Source of the DNA: Megascapheus bottae
Taxonomy: Eukaryota; Chordata; Mammalia; Rodentia; Geomyidae
Length of the DNA stretch: 64,000 nt
Reading direction: 5' to 3'
Assembly: GCA_024803745.1 (NCBI GenBank)
Contig: JANJXV010000024.1
Location: 7,224,106 to 7,288,105, forward strand
Part shown: positions 62,976 to 64,000 of the stretch, one piece after another
Numbering within the stretch: position 1 is the first letter of the stretch
Layout: each line of letters begins with the position of its first letter
The notes under the pieces: model-generated
What the model saw: only the letters and a program-made list of their open reading frames with translations
Database searches by the model: none
What the model was told of the DNA's origin: nothing
Position numbers and translations under genes: made by a program

Positions 62976-64000
62976 CTGTTGGGATACAATAACAGTGTAT
63001 AGTTAAAAAAAAAAAAACAACTTTGCAAGTTGCTCATTTGCAATAACATGACCCACTCTCACTTCAGTAATGCTCATGTCAACAATTAGTTCATATAAAT
63101 TATTGCTCAAGATATTAAATGAGTGGCCCAGGAGGCCTGGCACCTATGTGACAAACTTGCAAAACAACAACAACAACAAAAAAAAAAACAGGTGAGAAAC
63201 AAACCCCTGTAGATACTTTTAAAGGCTTAATTGTCAGTCCAAAAGTCGTTTATATTTTGTGAAGGCCTCAAGAATTTTCAAATGTATTCTAAAATTCAAT
63301 GCTTAACTGAAATCCCTTAAAGTCTTCAAAGGAAACCCATTTCAATGCACTGGAGGGCATGGGACAAATGCAGTATTTAATTTTAAATTATGAAGTTTGA
63401 GACATGCTCTGGTACTTCCATGTAAATGACTGCCAAGGATTTATGAAAATAAAGGAAAAAATATATTCAATGTCTGCCTAACCGAGCTTTCAAATAGCCA
63501 GGGTGGGAATACATTCCACAGTTTCATGTTATTTTGGTCCAGGAGTTTTCAAAGTGCTTCATGACACTCACCTGTTCAAATGGGCTTTTTGTTTTAATGC
63601 CCTTGCCACCACAAAAAACCCAGTTGTCCCTGAAACCAAGGTTCGTGATGGATGTGCTCCCTAGGTCTGCAATTAGCTTTCGCGCCTCTTCATTCAGTCT
63701 TAAAGCAACAGAGAAAAAACAGAACAACAATCAGAGGGTAAACTGATTCATGAGGGATATTTAGATCCACAGCATGATGGGAACTTATCAGCTTACGTTA
63801 GACAATATAAACTGACCAAGAAAATTTTCTTTCACAGACTATTCCTATTTCAATTCTTTAGAGATGAATGATACAATATACAGCAACTCATTTAAAACTT
63901 ATTCTATTAGAAAGTATTTTCTAGATGTCTGTTTTTACCTTCATTTAATTATTTTTCTTATATTTAACCAATAAATAAGGGTGGCACTGTTTCCATACAT
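62886..64000 (-). CDS. FAM3C: FAM3C (ILEI), last two coding exons, partial gene
   Basis: FAM3 metabolism-regulating signalling molecule C, a secreted cytokine-like protein with a globular FAM3/GNT-like fold. It is linked to epithelial-mesenchymal transition and to osteoblast differentiation. Minus-strand exons 63572-63698 and 62886-62975 join at phase 0 and give the last 71 residues: [59 protein letters not shown] and [10 protein letters not shown] then TGA. If the protein is 227 residues as in human, the CGGKG cysteine is Cys185, reported to mediate covalent dimers, and the last cysteine is Cys221. Earlier exons lie beyond the right edge. The gene converges on WNT16. Confidence 0.93.
62976..63571. 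other. FAM3C: FAM3C last intron
   Basis: A 596-bp intron with an A-rich (CAA)n/A tract at about 63160-63190. No mobile element was recognised. Confidence 0.75.
63572..63698 (-). CDS. FAM3C: FAM3C penultimate coding exon
   Basis: 127 bp. Acceptor TTGCTTTAAG and donor CAG|GTGAGT, both on the minus strand. The first base completes a codon of the preceding exon, then 42 codons LNEEA...PFEQ. Confidence 0.93.
63699..64000. other. FAM3C: FAM3C intron, incomplete
   Basis: AT-rich sequence up to the window edge. No further exon is visible on either strand. Confidence 0.65.

Overview
This is nuclear DNA from a placental mammal, most likely a heteromyid or geomyid rodent (kangaroo rat, pocket mouse or pocket gopher). 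Three sets of split exons with GT/AG boundaries match the mammalian gene order CPED1 - WNT16 - FAM3C (human 7q31.31). The rodent lineage is inferred from many dimeric SINEs that join an ID-like tRNA monomer (or a B1/Alu-like monomer) to a second 'Geo' monomer. This architecture (IDL-Geo) is described from the superfamily Geomyoidea. The species cannot be fixed from the window alone.

Layout. 1-18596 (+) holds the last three coding exons of CPED1 (1463-1550, 2557-2703, 18378-18596), which encode the C-terminal part of its PC-esterase-type domain, followed by a 3' UTR that probably ends between 19.8 and 20.3 kb. About 20.3-44.5 kb is a gene-free spacer full of SINEs, 5'-truncated LINE-1 ends, ancient repeats and microsatellites, including a GA-rich satellite with a 93-bp higher-order unit. 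About 44.45-46.1 kb is a CpG island with CCAAT boxes and a weak TATA-like element. WNT16 (+) follows as four coding exons (44931-45025, 45211-45464, 47323-47609, 53789-54253). They join in frame to a 366-residue secreted Wnt with a signal peptide, 24 cysteines after it, and the acylated serine motif. Its 3' UTR runs to about 55.94 kb. A 4.6-kb convergent spacer with ancient repeats follows. FAM3C lies on the minus strand: its long 3' UTR (about 60.5-62.9 kb) and last two coding exons (62886-62975, 63572-63698) are inside, and the rest lies beyond the right edge.

How the genes relate. WNT16 is a secreted Wnt ligand important for cortical bone. FAM3C (ILEI) is a secreted cytokine-like protein. 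CPED1 is a predicted secretory-pathway protein. In humans the three form one bone-density association locus, so the spacer and introns may carry shared regulatory DNA, although none can be proven here. I found no tRNA or rRNA gene, CRISPR array, prokaryotic system or convincing new gene. The most notable points are lineage-specific details: retroelement insertions with intact target-site duplications, one SINE with an apparent 3' transduction, satellite and Z-DNA-prone tracts, and small coding changes in WNT16.
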